DNA from: Isoetes taiwanensis
Taxonomy: Eukaryota; Streptophyta; Lycopodiopsida; Isoetales; Isoetaceae
Reading direction: 5' to 3'
DNA length: 64,000 bases
Assembly (NCBI GenBank): GCA_021234155.1
Contig: JAJEKV010000063.1
Coordinates: 248,001 to 312,000 of the forward strand
Shown here one piece after another: positions 1 to 10,705 of this stretch (its first letter is position 1; every line of letters begins with the position of its first letter). Position numbers and translations under genes: made by a program. The notes beneath the pieces are model-generated. The model made no database searches. It was not told the DNA's origin and was given only the letters and a program-made list of their open reading frames with translations.

Positions 1-797
1 TATAGAACAAGGTACTACATTACTTTGGTGAATGGAAGGACCCACATGAAACTTTTCTTAGCTTGGAGCATTCACTAAATCTTCATAAAAAGAATATTCA
101 TACCCTTGCACTTGCTATTCATTGGAGCGTTGTCGTGTACATATAATATGTAGAAAGCGTACCTCTAATAATCATTGATCTTTGTTGGAGATGGCTATGC
201 TCAGTTGCAGCATTAAAGATTGAAGAATGTAAGACTTTAACTATCTAGCACAATTTATTCATTGGCTCAAACATGAAATACTATTTGATGTATTGTCCTT
301 GCAGATTAGCAAGGGGGTGCCTTGCTCTATTGGGAATGGTGCTTAACAAATGGAATGGATATATGATGACACATGATGGATAATTCTATTTGAATGTGGC
401 GCTCTCTTACTATGTGCTCTTTATCAAGTTGATGTACATTCTTATTGCTATACTTTCTTATATTTCTGTTGTCGCAGGTCCAACTTTACCACTTCCATAA
501 CAGAGTTCGTCTCTAAAGAGTGTAGAGCAACATCTGCAGCTCGAGTAAATGGAATCCAATATCTATTGTCACGCTTTGAGTGCTAAAAAGCTCAAAAACC
601 TTCATCTTCTCAAGGCCTCTGTATCACGGTCATTATTTTTGTCAAACAATAGACCTGCTGATGTCATGAAGTACAAGTTTTACTATGGTATAATAATGCA
701 AGTTAACGTATGAAGCTCGATTCCATTTGCATAGGGAGTTAACCTTCAGCCTTGATTAGTAATGCAGTGAAGAAAGCATCACTTATTCAGAAGTTTA
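1..797. other. no gene recognised
   Basis: AT-rich sequence with no long open frame and no recognisable exon. It could be the 3' end or introns of a gene lying to the left of the window, but I see no protein similarity to support that. Confidence 0.5.
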
Positions 798-905
798 GGA
801 AGGAAGGAAGGAAGTTTATTTTAACGTCCACGGAGGCCAGAGGCCTATGAGACGGCACAGAACAGGCAAAAAAGCCAAAAACCCCAACACCAAAAACAAA
901 CAATG
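798..905 (-). mobile_element. LINE 3'-tail fragment with (CTTC)n tail
   Basis: Read on the minus strand, this ends in CTCCGTGGACGTTAAAATAAA-like sequence followed by a short CTTC repeat (plus strand 798-814). The same terminal motif occurs at 8421-8441 on the minus strand, followed there by (CTATT)n. I infer the 3' end of a non-LTR retrotransposon family that finishes in a short simple-repeat tail. No coding part is left here. Confidence 0.5.
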
Positions 906-1551
906 TAACTGTACAGTAGAAATTAGGCCTTGACTATAACGTGCTGCATGAAATTCTTAGTTGAGCCTATGACCAAGATAAACAAGGGTTTCTACAAGAG
1001 TCCTAAGAATAATAAATCCGTTATCTGATGTTTTGGGTAAAAAATGCCTCCGCGTATGGCTTCTGCAATGTTGGAAAGAAGCCCAAAGCAGAGACCTCTT
1101 GCATCTGAAGCCCAATATTGCTTATGGAGACCTACAACAAATGAAAAGATAATTCAGAGAATAAAGGCTTAAAGGCTCTGCTGGACTGCTTAAAAAGCAA
1201 TGTGGAGAGGGCTGATGAGTACAAGAGTTTGTATTCTTTATTGTCTTCAGGTTCTGTCATGAAGTTATTTCGAGTTCTTTCAGTCCAGTTTTGCACAATA
1301 TTTTGAAGCATATATTAATTGCAGATATGGTGCATTTGTAATGATTTTGTTGTATTTTAAAGGGAAGTGTGAACCAAGATATAGTTACAGAAGTAGATGA
1401 ATAATATTTTGACAATGTTTGAGTACTTTACCGTTTTATTGCCGTTTTCGTTTTCAAAAAATGACTCGCCGTTTTACTTTTGTTTTCGTTTTTGTTTTCC
1501 GTAACTATGATGTCAGCAGAAAATGGGACACCCTTATTTTCACGTTACAGC

Positions 1552-1645
1552 AATGTCCGCGTGGAGCAAATTCTGGTTGGCCAGAGAAAATTGGCCTCCA
1601 CGCATCCACGCATCGGCCAACCGGAATTTGCTCCACGCGGACATT
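1552..1645. repeat. long hairpin, 31-bp arms
   Basis: The arms 1552-1582 and 1615-1645 are reverse complements over 31 bp with one difference, which would form a G-U pair in RNA. They are separated by a 32-nt loop. The stem is much more GC-rich than its surroundings. It lies about 540 bp upstream of the PACRG start. It may be a small foldback element or a transcribed stem-loop; nothing in the sequence decides between them. Confidence 0.8.
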
Positions 1646-1646
1646 C

Positions 1647-1692
1647 CTGTTGTATACAGAATATACTCCCTGTTGTATACAGAATATACTCC
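1647..1692. repeat. 23-bp unit in two tandem copies
   Basis: The units 1647-1669 and 1670-1692 are identical and each contains the palindrome GTATAC. They directly follow the 1552-1645 hairpin. A shorter hairpin with a CGTGGCA/TGCCACG stem follows at 1734-1752 and includes an ACGTGG core. The three structures together form a compact block of secondary structure upstream of PACRG. Confidence 0.8.
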
Positions 1693-2182
1693 CCGGACAC
1701 AGTCAATTTGACTACACAATAATTTCCTACACACGTGGCATGGCTTGCCACGTAACCAAAGGACACATATTTTAGATTTTGTGACGTTTCGTCCTTGCGG
1801 TGCTTGAAGACCTGAGCTTAAGATCGAGTAGAATCAATTCTTTGACAGGTTGGGTTTTCTCAGTTTTATTTCTTAGGTTGTGGAAAAAGGGATGAATGCT
1901 TGCAATTTTTGTATGCTGCATCATGATGCAATCGTGGATTTTGACGTTTTGGAAGCTCGGGCAGTCTGGATATAAGAAAAAAAATCTTATGTGATCATTA
2001 CAACTCTTTAGTTTTCTAAATGAGCATTAAGACTAATATGACGCATGGAAAAATGGATACGTTTGTGGGACAAGGTTGTACTCTCTAATCTGGAAAATGG
2101 AGCTGCCAAACATGTCCGGGATTGTAACCACGTTTCTGAACATGCAGGTTAGGTCTTGTTTTGCAAAGAAAGCACATATCCA

Positions 2183-3699
2183 ATGGGGTCAGGCAAGACT
2201 TTTGATGCGGATATTGCAGGGCAACTTTTCACGTTTGAGTACCTTAATAACAAGATAAAGGGAAAGGGCCCATCCAAGAAAACTAAGCAGTCCCTTTCTT
2301 GTTTTGATCAGACTTTGCCTGTGGCGGTAATACCTCTACATTACCAACTTCAATATTTATCTAAACTTGATATAATTGTTTGGTTTGATTAGGTTACAAG
2401 GATGGCTGGAGGCCATGAGATGTGCAGACTTTCAGAGCAAGAGCTCCCTTACTGGTCCTCTGGTTCTGAATATAGGTATTATTTGTATTTATACATTAAA
2501 TATGCTAAACTAGTATTTTGAAGCTCTTATATAATGGTGGCAAGCCCTATTGTTGATTGAAACCATGAACTTGAAAATTACCATGGAGGTTACATAAAGA
2601 GCATTGAAGTTTGCAGGCATAAGTTGCCACGTAAATTGCCTTGTGATTTTACGCGCAAGGGAGATGGAGAAAAAATAAAGAAAGGGGAGATTCAGAAAGT
2701 ACCACGAAAGGCTGTGCCTCCTTCTGCAGCTGCTTTTAAACCACGTGATAACCCTCCAAACACCCTTGTAAGATTAGTTTGATCAAGCCAAGCTACTGGT
2801 CAGAGATTTAAATCCACCCTCTTATAATCTTGTTCTGCTTACATACCTCCTATATCAGATAGTCATTGGCCTTTCCTCCATTATTTTCCAGTTCAGGAAA
2901 TTATATGAAAGATCAGACCTGCCATTAAAGGTTGAGCACAGCAGTTCAAAGAATTCAATTGCATGGAAAGTTGATATAGACACGCTTGATTATCATCACT
3001 ACTTACCTATCTTCTTTGATGGGATAAGAGAAAGAGAGGACCCATACAGATTTATTGCAGTCAAGGGTGTTGAAGACCTTCTCAAGGCTTGTTCTATTTC
3101 TCATGCTTTCGTTTTGTTCTTAGCCCATAAAGCAGTGCAGCCATGCATGACTGTCTGTTGAATTACATTGGATGTAGAAATTGTTATAGCAAATTTATAC
3201 TTAGTTGGCTCTTAGCAAGTTCTTGCTTGTGTGCAGGCAGGGCAAGGTAAGATATTACCTGTTATACCACAGGTGATTATACCTATAAAAACTGCATTGA
3301 ACACAAGAGACCCAGCAGTAGTCAATATCACTTTGCAGGTAACGTTCCTTACATGAAAATGTGTTTAATTTTCTTCTCTTAAAATCTAAGATATCATATT
3401 CTTGCTCAACAATGTCTTGTTTGTACCACTTACAGCTACTATGCAAGCTGGTCGAATCAGATACAGAGGTAGGGCCAGCATTAGTGCCATACTATCGTCA
3501 ACTGCTTCCAGTCTTAAACATTTTCAAGAACAGCACCCCCAACGTTGGAGATACTATAGATTATGCCCAACAAAAGAGAGAATGCACAGGTGAACTGGTG
3601 CAGAGGACATTGGAACTATTTGAAACCCTTGGTGGAGAGGATGCGTTTATTAATATAAAGTATATGGTGCCTACATACGAATCAGTCATGAATGGGTAA
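2183..3699 (+). CDS. PACRG: Parkin co-regulated gene protein homologue (PACRG)
   Basis: PACRG is a microtubule-associated protein of the axoneme inner junction, where it helps join the A and B tubules of doublets. Exons that read in frame are 2183-2326 (least certain), 2393-2475, 2617-2767, 2892-3090, 3241-3338 and 3436-3699, all with GT-AG borders. They total 939 nt, giving about 312 residues, close to the usual 260-300. Diagnostic blocks are [13 protein letters not shown] (exon 4), [20 protein letters not shown] (exon 5), and [18 protein letters not shown] and [18 protein letters not shown] (last exon). Without the first exon, an ATG at 2402 gives 261 residues. The donor at 3091 (GTTCTA) is weak. 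No stop or frameshift appears within the chosen exons, so the gene looks functional. In plants it is expected only where sperm are flagellated. Confidence 0.9.
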
Positions 3700-4394
3700 T
3701 ACTTGGCAGTTCTTTGTAGTTAAAGATCTATAGTTTGGATCCCGATTAATCATTCGTGGAAATTGAAGATTCTGAGATAATCTAGACTGGAATTCTGGGA
3801 AATACTGATTACCAAGCGCCAGCATGCACACTTTCTAACACACTCAGGAGTTTCTCCTTGACTTGCAAGAGAAGGATCACAAGCATCAAGTTGCAGAATC
3901 AGTGATAGTATAACCATTGCATATGTTCCTACTTTCCTCCACGGCTTTCTGGAGAGCGGGTTACTAATTTCTTCTCTTTTCTCCTCCATTTTTGAAGGAC
4001 CCGATCTTCAAAAGCGTCTCTGAATTAGAGCCTTGGGAGCGGGGATAGTAAAAGCAGGCATTTGAAATATACGGCCATTGTATATTTCGCATTGGGCGTC
4101 GACCAACTCACTAATTCTATGAAAGCTGGAGAAGCTATGCTCTTATCAGTTCACTTTAAGGAAATGTGAGATCAGAATCAATCCAGTTCTTGTAAGAAAT
4201 AGTTGTGGCCTAATGGTGCTTTGTGCAATTTCATTTGATAGCAGGATAGCCAACCTGTTTTATCAATTCAAAGAAGGCTCAATATGTATTTTATATGTTT
4301 CTTGCTTTCAAATTATGCCTTCAATTCTCCTGTTCGTTTTAGGTGGTATATGGTTTGATCATTAGAGCAAGTTCGATGTCAACAGAGTACGTAG
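3700..4394. other. PACRG downstream region, no gene seen
   Basis: The 3' flank of PACRG. No exon or repeat is recognised; short open frames here look random. Confidence 0.5.
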
Positions 4395-4554
4395 GATACA
4401 ATCGGCTAGTCTTCCTTACTCAGCACATTGAAGATACAATCGGCTAGTCTTCCTTATTCAGCCCTTGCTGACATGGCATCGTGTCCTACCCTTGAATTCT
4501 TCAATTGGAGGGCCAGATTTGATGCCACGTCAGAGGAGGGCTGAATAAGGAAGG
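4395..4554. repeat. direct repeat plus imperfect inverted repeat (MITE-like)
   Basis: A 30-bp direct repeat (4395-4424 and 4433-4462, one difference) overlaps an inverted repeat. Arm 4449-4480 matches the reverse complement of 4521-4554 with a few differences and a 2-nt length change, over a loop of about 40 nt. This would fold into a long stem and resembles a small non-autonomous DNA element. No target-site duplication was found. Confidence 0.6.
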
Positions 4555-5353
4555 TGGGGTTTGCAACTGCGGCCCCAAGACTTCGGCACCAAGTTATTGG
4601 ATCCAAATGTAATTGGATCCAAATGCAAACGTAATGCGTATTTTATTGTTTATGTGGGATGTGGTTAATCCGGCCACCTTGTATTAGCCATGAAGAACGT
4701 GGTCTGAAGTTCCCGCTCTATTTTATCTCAAATCTCTTCCTCTTCATCAATTAGTATAAAAGGTGCAGACAAAGTGATTGTCGTGCTTTTGAAAGTGGAT
4801 CAAATCACCCATAGAGCAATAAGAACTAGCCAATCAAAATTTTTGCCCTCGTCGCACATTTCTAAGTCTGGTTTTTTGGTCGGATTAACCACTTCTTGGA
4901 TTAACCACTGTTTTGGCCTGATTAACCACCTGGTTGATATTAGACCACTGTCAATTTTTGGATGGATTAATCTTATCCCGCATGAAAAATACGGAGTTAT
5001 GTAAACTATCTAAGAAGGTCGTGTAGGTCGTGGAATGTGTGGCTTGGGTCTCTGAAAAGGGGCTTGATGCTCAACATTTCTTATCATGAAACAAGCAATT
5101 TGGATACTGATCAACATTTCTTATCATCAAAGAAGCAAACGGATACTGCTCTATCTGTTTCTTGCTTGAATAAATCTAAAAACTGAGCGCTTCTTTTGCT
5201 GCCAAATCTAAAAACCGAGCGCTTCTTTTCTTGGCACCTATGCAGTAATACAAATATGCTCCTTTTATTAGATTGAATGCACATTATAGTCATGTAGTAC
5301 GTGGTTCTAAGATATGAAATAGTTCTGGACTCCTTTGTTTTGTTCTTTCTTTG
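4555..5353. other. no gene recognised
   Basis: Only short unsupported open frames. Two nearly identical stretches of about 20 bp around AAAAACCGAGCGCTTCTTTT occur near 5175-5235. Nothing else stands out. Confidence 0.5.
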
Positions 5354-5737
5354 ACACAAACCATTACATTCCACACTTAAAAATAAAATTCCCCCTTAAA
5401 CCCCCTTTGGTTTGGGTGCATATTCACACGGAAGATGACGTAGGGTAGCAAGAGCCCCTAAAATCATATTATATATGTATAAAATCAACAATATATAGTA
5501 CATTGCCTTAAATCTTATAGTATTTTGCAAACTGTGTTATACAGTATACCAAAACTTGTACACGCATACCCCACAAATGAGGATCTCTATGTACGGTCTA
5601 GATCGAGGAATAAAGGGCATATATGCTTATCCAACAGCTCTCGATGCCCGGAGTCACCCCCGTGTGAATATGCACCCAAACCAAAGGGGGTTTAAGGGGG
5701 AATTTTATTTTTAAGTGTGGAATGTAATGGTTTGTGT
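5354..5737. mobile_element. MITE-like element with perfect 78-bp terminal inverted repeats
   Basis: Positions 5354-5431 and 5660-5737 are exact reverse complements over all 78 bp by direct comparison. The total length is 384 bp and the 228-bp centre has no open frame of note. The repeat contains C-rich and G-rich runs (CCCCCTTAAACCCCC). No clear target duplication flanks it, so the superfamily is undecided. Perfect identity of the arms suggests recent insertion or gene conversion. Confidence 0.85.
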
Positions 5738-6320
5738 TATATCTAAAAAAAATTTGGCCCCTTCGGGGCCTTCAACAAACCAAAGGGCCCGAATGTAATG
5801 AATTGTATTTATTTTAAAAAAATTTGGGTCTTGGTTGCTTATTATAAACCAAGTCGTTGGCATATCTTTTTGAACATGCAACACAACATGGTGAATAGTC
5901 TGCGGCATATTCCTTTGCAAGAGGTTTGCCAATACTTCTGAAATGCTTATACCTAAAACTGAGATTGAAGACAATGTTTATGAAACTTTAACAATACGCA
6001 TGTAATGCCTTTGCACTACAGACCAAAATCTTGGCACAAATCATCTTCATGATGTGCCTATATGGTATGTAAGAACATCCGCAACAAAAATTTGACCGAA
6101 TTTGAAAGATAAACCAATGGACATCAGAAAAGCTTATCTGAGCAGGTTTATATGTAATTAGACCATTCAAGATCAAACTCATAAATCTAACAAAGACAAT
6201 GAGAAATATAATAAGATGAAATCAAGATTATCCATAATTTTGCCAATTTCAAGATCTGTGGCATGAACCAGCAAATATAACTATAAGCTTTGTATCACAG
6301 TTACAGAAATCTTTCATTGC
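5738..6320. other. no gene recognised
   Basis: AT-rich. A second block, AATGTAATG followed by a run of A, near 5793-5825 resembles the end of the neighbouring MITE. No coding signal seen. Confidence 0.45.
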
Positions 6321-6392
6321 ACTTTGTGGCATAAACTATCTAATGTGTTTTATTCTACTTTGTGGCATAAACTATCTAATGTGTTTTATTCT
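6321..6392. repeat. 36-bp perfect tandem duplication
   Basis: Units 6321-6356 and 6357-6392 are identical (ACTTTGTGGCATAAACTATC...). It lies in non-coding sequence. Confidence 0.85.
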
Positions 6393-7387
6393 ACTGCGAG
6401 CAAAAGTAAGAAATAAACATTTTGTGGAAGCCTTTTTGGAGCAAAACTTCACAATATGATTTGAATAGGAAGCAGTCATTTGTTGGTTTCTTTCCTGGAA
6501 CTTTGAGAGGATGCTCGCTGGAATAGGCCTGCAGCAAATTCTTAATGCCATAGATTAAAGAAAAGGATTTGGGTCCAATAGTTACCTCGTTGAAATCGAC
6601 ATGGGCTATTGTGAATCTTGTTGATTAGCAAATACCCAGGGGTTTGAGCTACCATGGTGCCGCCACAGTTGAATGCAGATGACGAGAAAGATAGTAAAGG
6701 CTTCTCTTCGGCTTTTGCAGTAGCCCAACAATCTTAGAATCTGCTTTGTGCAGTCAGAATCCCATGCAAGCAACAAAACCATCTGCAAACTCGGATAAGC
6801 CAAGCCAAGCTGCTTCAAATCCATCTGTCACATTAGGGACAATCATTTAAAAGACACTGCTTCCTTCCCTTTGGCAATACTGCAAACCCTACTAAAGCCG
6901 GCCGGAACATGACTGTTTTGACATGGAAAACGTAACCAAAGATGGGCATACCATACACCATCAAAAAGATCCTGGAGAGAGCTTTCCAAAGCAATAAGCC
7001 TTACCTGAAACGGAGTCCTGGATCAAAAGTTATGCTAGAAACTATGTTGCCGGCGAAAAAGCTACGCTACATGGTGCCTAGGGTTTCACAGAAGGGTAAA
7101 GGTTCTATCTTTTTCTTTTTGATTTTATTTCTATTTTTATTTTTTACTTTTTGAAAAGGACTTTTATTGTAAGCCATTCAATCTCGTCTTTTTTAAAGAA
7201 GGCTTTTGTTGTAAGCCCTTTGATTCTTGACCATTAAGAAAGGAGAAAAAAATTAGCACAAGTTGCATGCAAATACCTGGCACACTCTAGATGTACCAAT
7301 TAATACACCTCATGTAATACGTCCACCAAATCATATAAAAACCATTGAAAAAAGTGTACAAAAATACAAAAGAAACCCCCTGTTATT
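6393..7387. other. no gene recognised
   Basis: No exon, RNA gene or repeat recognised. Frames at 6606-6824 (minus) and 6942-7154 (plus) have no family resemblance and look like chance. Confidence 0.45.
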
Positions 7388-8200
7388 ATGCTAGATATTC
7401 TTATGGAGGCAACTTGCAAGAAAAAACTCCAGTGGTTGCAAAGTGATCGTCAAAGTAGAACGGTATATGTTATGATTAATTCAGCATGCCAACAATTTCT
7501 TGCTTTGATACATGCCAGTGATACTTCTGGTGCTCTGGTAATAGCTAATAAATATATTTATTCTGTTCATGCTGATGCGATATTGTCTCAAGTAAATAGT
7601 TATGTTCTAGCAAGTACAAGGCAACCATTTCCTATAAATAGATTCCAAAATGTTTCTTTTGTATAGAAAGGATGGTCCAGATATCCAGGTGTTCTTCTGG
7701 CTGTTGGAAATGAGCCCAGTCTGCAAACTATAGAAGATGAATTGGATAAGCAACTATTTTAGCAGGGAAAAAGTATAGTACATGTAAAAAAATTGCTTTG
7801 AGAAGATATTGCTATAAAGGAGCACACTATGGTGGGTGCATGCATTCGGTATGGAATTGTTGTGGACTCCATTTGTTCTTTGAATGTTGGCGGCCTGCAA
7901 GAAAAAGCTTCAGTTGGTTGCAAAGTGATATGCAAAGTAGACCGGGTACATGAGATAATTACTTCAGCATGACAACAATATTTTGCGCTTACAAGAAATA
8001 GTGATATATGCCAGCGATACTTCAGGTGCATTGTAATAAACTTTCTAATCCTGATCATGCTCAAGTAACTAATGATGCTTTATTAAGTACGAGGTGACCA
8101 TTTCCTAAAAATAAATAGATTATAAAATGTTGCTTGTGTAGACAGAGTATGGGCAAATAGCAGGTGGTTATTGTGGCTCCTTGTGGCTGTTGGAAATACA
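7388..8200 (+). repeat. diverged direct duplication of about 300 bp
   Basis: Segment 7410-7705 recurs in diverged form at 7890-8190. Matching landmarks are the TGCAAGAAAAA start, GGTTGCAAAGTGAT, TCAGCATGNCAACAAT, GCCAGYGATACTTC, ACCATTTCCTA and GGCTGTTGGAAAT, in the same order. The first copy keeps a 92-residue open frame (7388-7666), the second does not. The two could be degenerate copies of a gene exon, but I do not recognise the product. Confidence 0.65.
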
Positions 8201-8345
8201 ATTGGTGTTCTCTTCAATCTCTTACGATGAGGGGCTTGGCTCCCTCATTAACAAAAGTGGCAGAATTTAAGGGGCTAGATGCACACAATTGTGCAGTCAT
8301 CTTACATCTCAGATGGTGGTATTGAGCACAGATTTTGACACAAAG

Positions 8346-8420
8346 AATAGAATAGAATAGAATAGAATAGAATAGAATAGAATAGAATAGAATAGAATAG
8401 AATAGAATAGAATAGAATAG
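8346..8420. repeat. (AATAG)15 microsatellite
   Basis: Fifteen perfect 5-bp units. It abuts the LINE terminal motif TTTTTTTAACGTCCACGG at 8421, so it is probably the element's own 3' tail, copied or expanded at insertion. Confidence 0.95.
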
Positions 8421-8973
8421 TTTTTTTAACGTCCACGGAGACCAATAGGTCATGGGACCCATACAATGGGCTAGTACAATCATTACTACTAGGATTAAAA
8501 AACCCCTGCCTCAAAAGGTTTTCAAGGGAAAAACCTTTGCAGTAATGATGATACTAGACAAGCAGAGATAATGACTACTGAGGGCTCAGTAATTGCAGAC
8601 GTTTATCTAGAACCTCAAGTATATATAATGCCAAGTCATGCACAGATGGTGCTCCAAGAAGTTGTGGAAGCGTGGAATGGAATGCTAAGGTCAAAAAATG
8701 ATTCCGGACTATCTCAAAAGCAGGGCAACTCAGAAGAGTATGGCTTTCATCTTCAATAACCTGTAACTGGAAATAGGCACATAGTCTCGCTTCTCGCGGC
8801 AATTGCGGCCGCTCCCATCTACCTGGGGTGCGAATTGATGCAATAGCTACAAGCTTGTTCCTGGACAATGAAGCAAGCAAATAAGCTTGGGGCCCTGGTG
8901 CCAAGGTGGGATTTATGTGTGCATGATAATGACATGTGTGCATGATAAGAGGGTGAGACATAGAAGAGGGCAT
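8346..8973 (-). mobile_element. LINE 3' fragment, zinc-knuckle-type C terminus
   Basis: On the minus strand the open frame 8973-8575 contains PREARLCAYFQLQVIEDESH followed by TLLSCPAFEIVRNHF. This resembles the C-terminal Cys/His segment of plant non-LTR reverse transcriptases (pattern CPxCxxxxEDExHxLLxCP), with the first two cysteines altered. Downstream on the same strand come GGTCTCCGTGGACGTTAAAA and a (CTATT)15 tail at 8420-8346. No reverse-transcriptase domain remains, so this is a 5'-truncated copy. The family differs from the L1-type LINE at 12-20 kb, which ends in poly-A. Confidence 0.65.
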
Positions 8974-9283
8974 CTATATAAGTTCAAATTTGGAAGGCAT
9001 AAGATTTTTTTCCTGCTCTGACATATGCTGCTTTCAGAAAAAATGTCAAAATACATTATCACTTTGTGGAAATTTTCTACCATAGAGCCCTCATTATGTT
9101 ATTATGATAATAATTTATTATTGTGACTGGACTACCCTTATTTATTACCTTAAAAAGATTTCTAGAACAAAAACGTGCACTTATTTGTTGTCTTTCCATG
9201 TGGCACTTTGCATGACAAGTTTGCATGACATTGCAGTGCAGGCCTCTTCTAGACAATACGGGCAAATACTTAGGTAGAACAAA
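8974..9283. other. no gene recognised
   Basis: AT-rich sequence with no supported feature. Confidence 0.45.
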
Positions 9284-9543
9284 AATAATCTGTTTATATT
9301 ATACATGCACTTTTTACATAATATTTTTATTTCTATACTTGCATAGGTCAGAGATGCAATGTCCTCTTTTGCATTTGTCAAACGAGAATAATCTTTTTTC
9401 ATTGCGAAGACATAATAATCTGTTTATATTATACATGCAACTTTTACATAATATTTTTATTTCTATACTTGCATAGGTCAGAGATGCAATGTCCTCTTTT
9501 GCATTTATCAAACGAGAATAATCTCTTTTCATTGCGAAGACAT
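9284..9543. repeat. 130-bp tandem duplication
   Basis: Units 9284-9413 and 9414-9543 differ at only a few positions. Both contain TACATAATATTTTTATTTCT and the CAGAGATGCAATGTCC block. The overlapping open frames on both strands are by-products of the repeat. Confidence 0.85.
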
Positions 9544-10627
9544 GCCCATAAAGCATATTGTCGTATGAGGGCATTTTATTATGAGCGGTGCATGAAATAG
9601 GGTTTTGTCTTCTCAGGAATAACATCATACTAACACATTTGGAATAAAAAAGCAATGCCATGGGTTTTTTGAATTAGATTGGGCTTATGAGCAATATATT
9701 AGGTTTGGCAGCTTAAAATTGCAAAAATATATTGGTAAGAATTAGTGAGGCCCATGACATCTCTCATTTAATATCACAAATTTGAAGTTTTTTTAAAGCC
9801 TTTTATATTACTTTTAGAGCAACTTTTCATATTCTCTTACATGTTTAAAAGTTATTGTGGGTGTTTCTCAACAGAATTACAGATTCAACAAAGTTGGATA
9901 GAAGTACCATTGATAGTTTTGTGTTTGATATATTTTTGCTAGGAGGTATATATTGTACAAGTTTTGTTTCAATTTTATGGACTGCGGCAAGAATCTATGG
10001 CTTTTTTATTTTTCCAGGATATGGACAAGAGAGGGTTACAAATGGAGAAAAGAATATAAGATATATTGAGTTTAATTATTGCATTGTCACATAACCTTGC
10101 TTGGCAACATAAATCAAAATGTTAAACCAAAATGCTTTACAATCCAGTACATATTGGTTATCTCTACATGTTCCAACATAAGCCACTTTTTCAAAATAAA
10201 AATGTCATAATAAATGTGCCACATTAATACCCAACACATCAGGCTTCAAAATCCTCAACAACTCTAACCAGATAATTTTTAGGCTTTGAAATCCCCAATA
10301 GCTCTAATCAGATAATTTGCTAGTAAATGTTATGCTCCACTGGTTTTTGAATATAAGCTAATGATTATTTGCCGAATTTTGACAAAAAAACCCACAAACT
10401 GGAAAATAAGGATTGTGACAGGAAATTTAAAAGACTAACTCCTATTTTTCGATGCCTGCACATACATTACTATCCCACTCTTCATGTACAATCACATGGA
10501 ACGCCCACCGAAGGTGGGCAATTTTCTATATGGATATAATTCCTAAAACCATAGACCATATCCCTGAAATAATTGAATGGGTTATTACAAAAAAAAAAAG
10601 CATAGCTTGAAGATAAAAAATAATCAC
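9544..10627. other. no gene recognised
   Basis: AT-rich. A degenerate repeat of about 45 bp (AGGCTT...AACTCTAAYCAGATAATTT) occurs twice between 10240 and 10320. No gene found. Confidence 0.45.
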
Positions 10628-10705
10628 ATTAGCTCACTGGTTAGATTGGTTAAAGTAGTCTTATTAGGACATTGAGTTATTTTGGTAGAGGTTCGAACCC
10701 TCGTA
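10628..10705 (+). mobile_element. tRNA-derived SINE head
   Basis: An A-box-like TTAGCTCACTGGTTAG at 10629 and a perfect B-box-like GGTTCGAACCC at 10690-10700 are spaced as in a tRNA gene with a few extra bases. The flanks do not form an acceptor stem, so this is not a functional tRNA. It is most likely the promoter head of a SINE; its 3' body cannot be delimited from this copy alone. Confidence 0.55.

Noticed and set aside
1419-1775. Overlapping frames on both strands around the upstream hairpin
   Set aside because: The frames mirror each other because of the inverted repeat and encode nothing recognisable.
8214-8514. Minus-strand frames rich in LFYSI repeats
   Set aside because: They are translations of the (AATAG)15 microsatellite.
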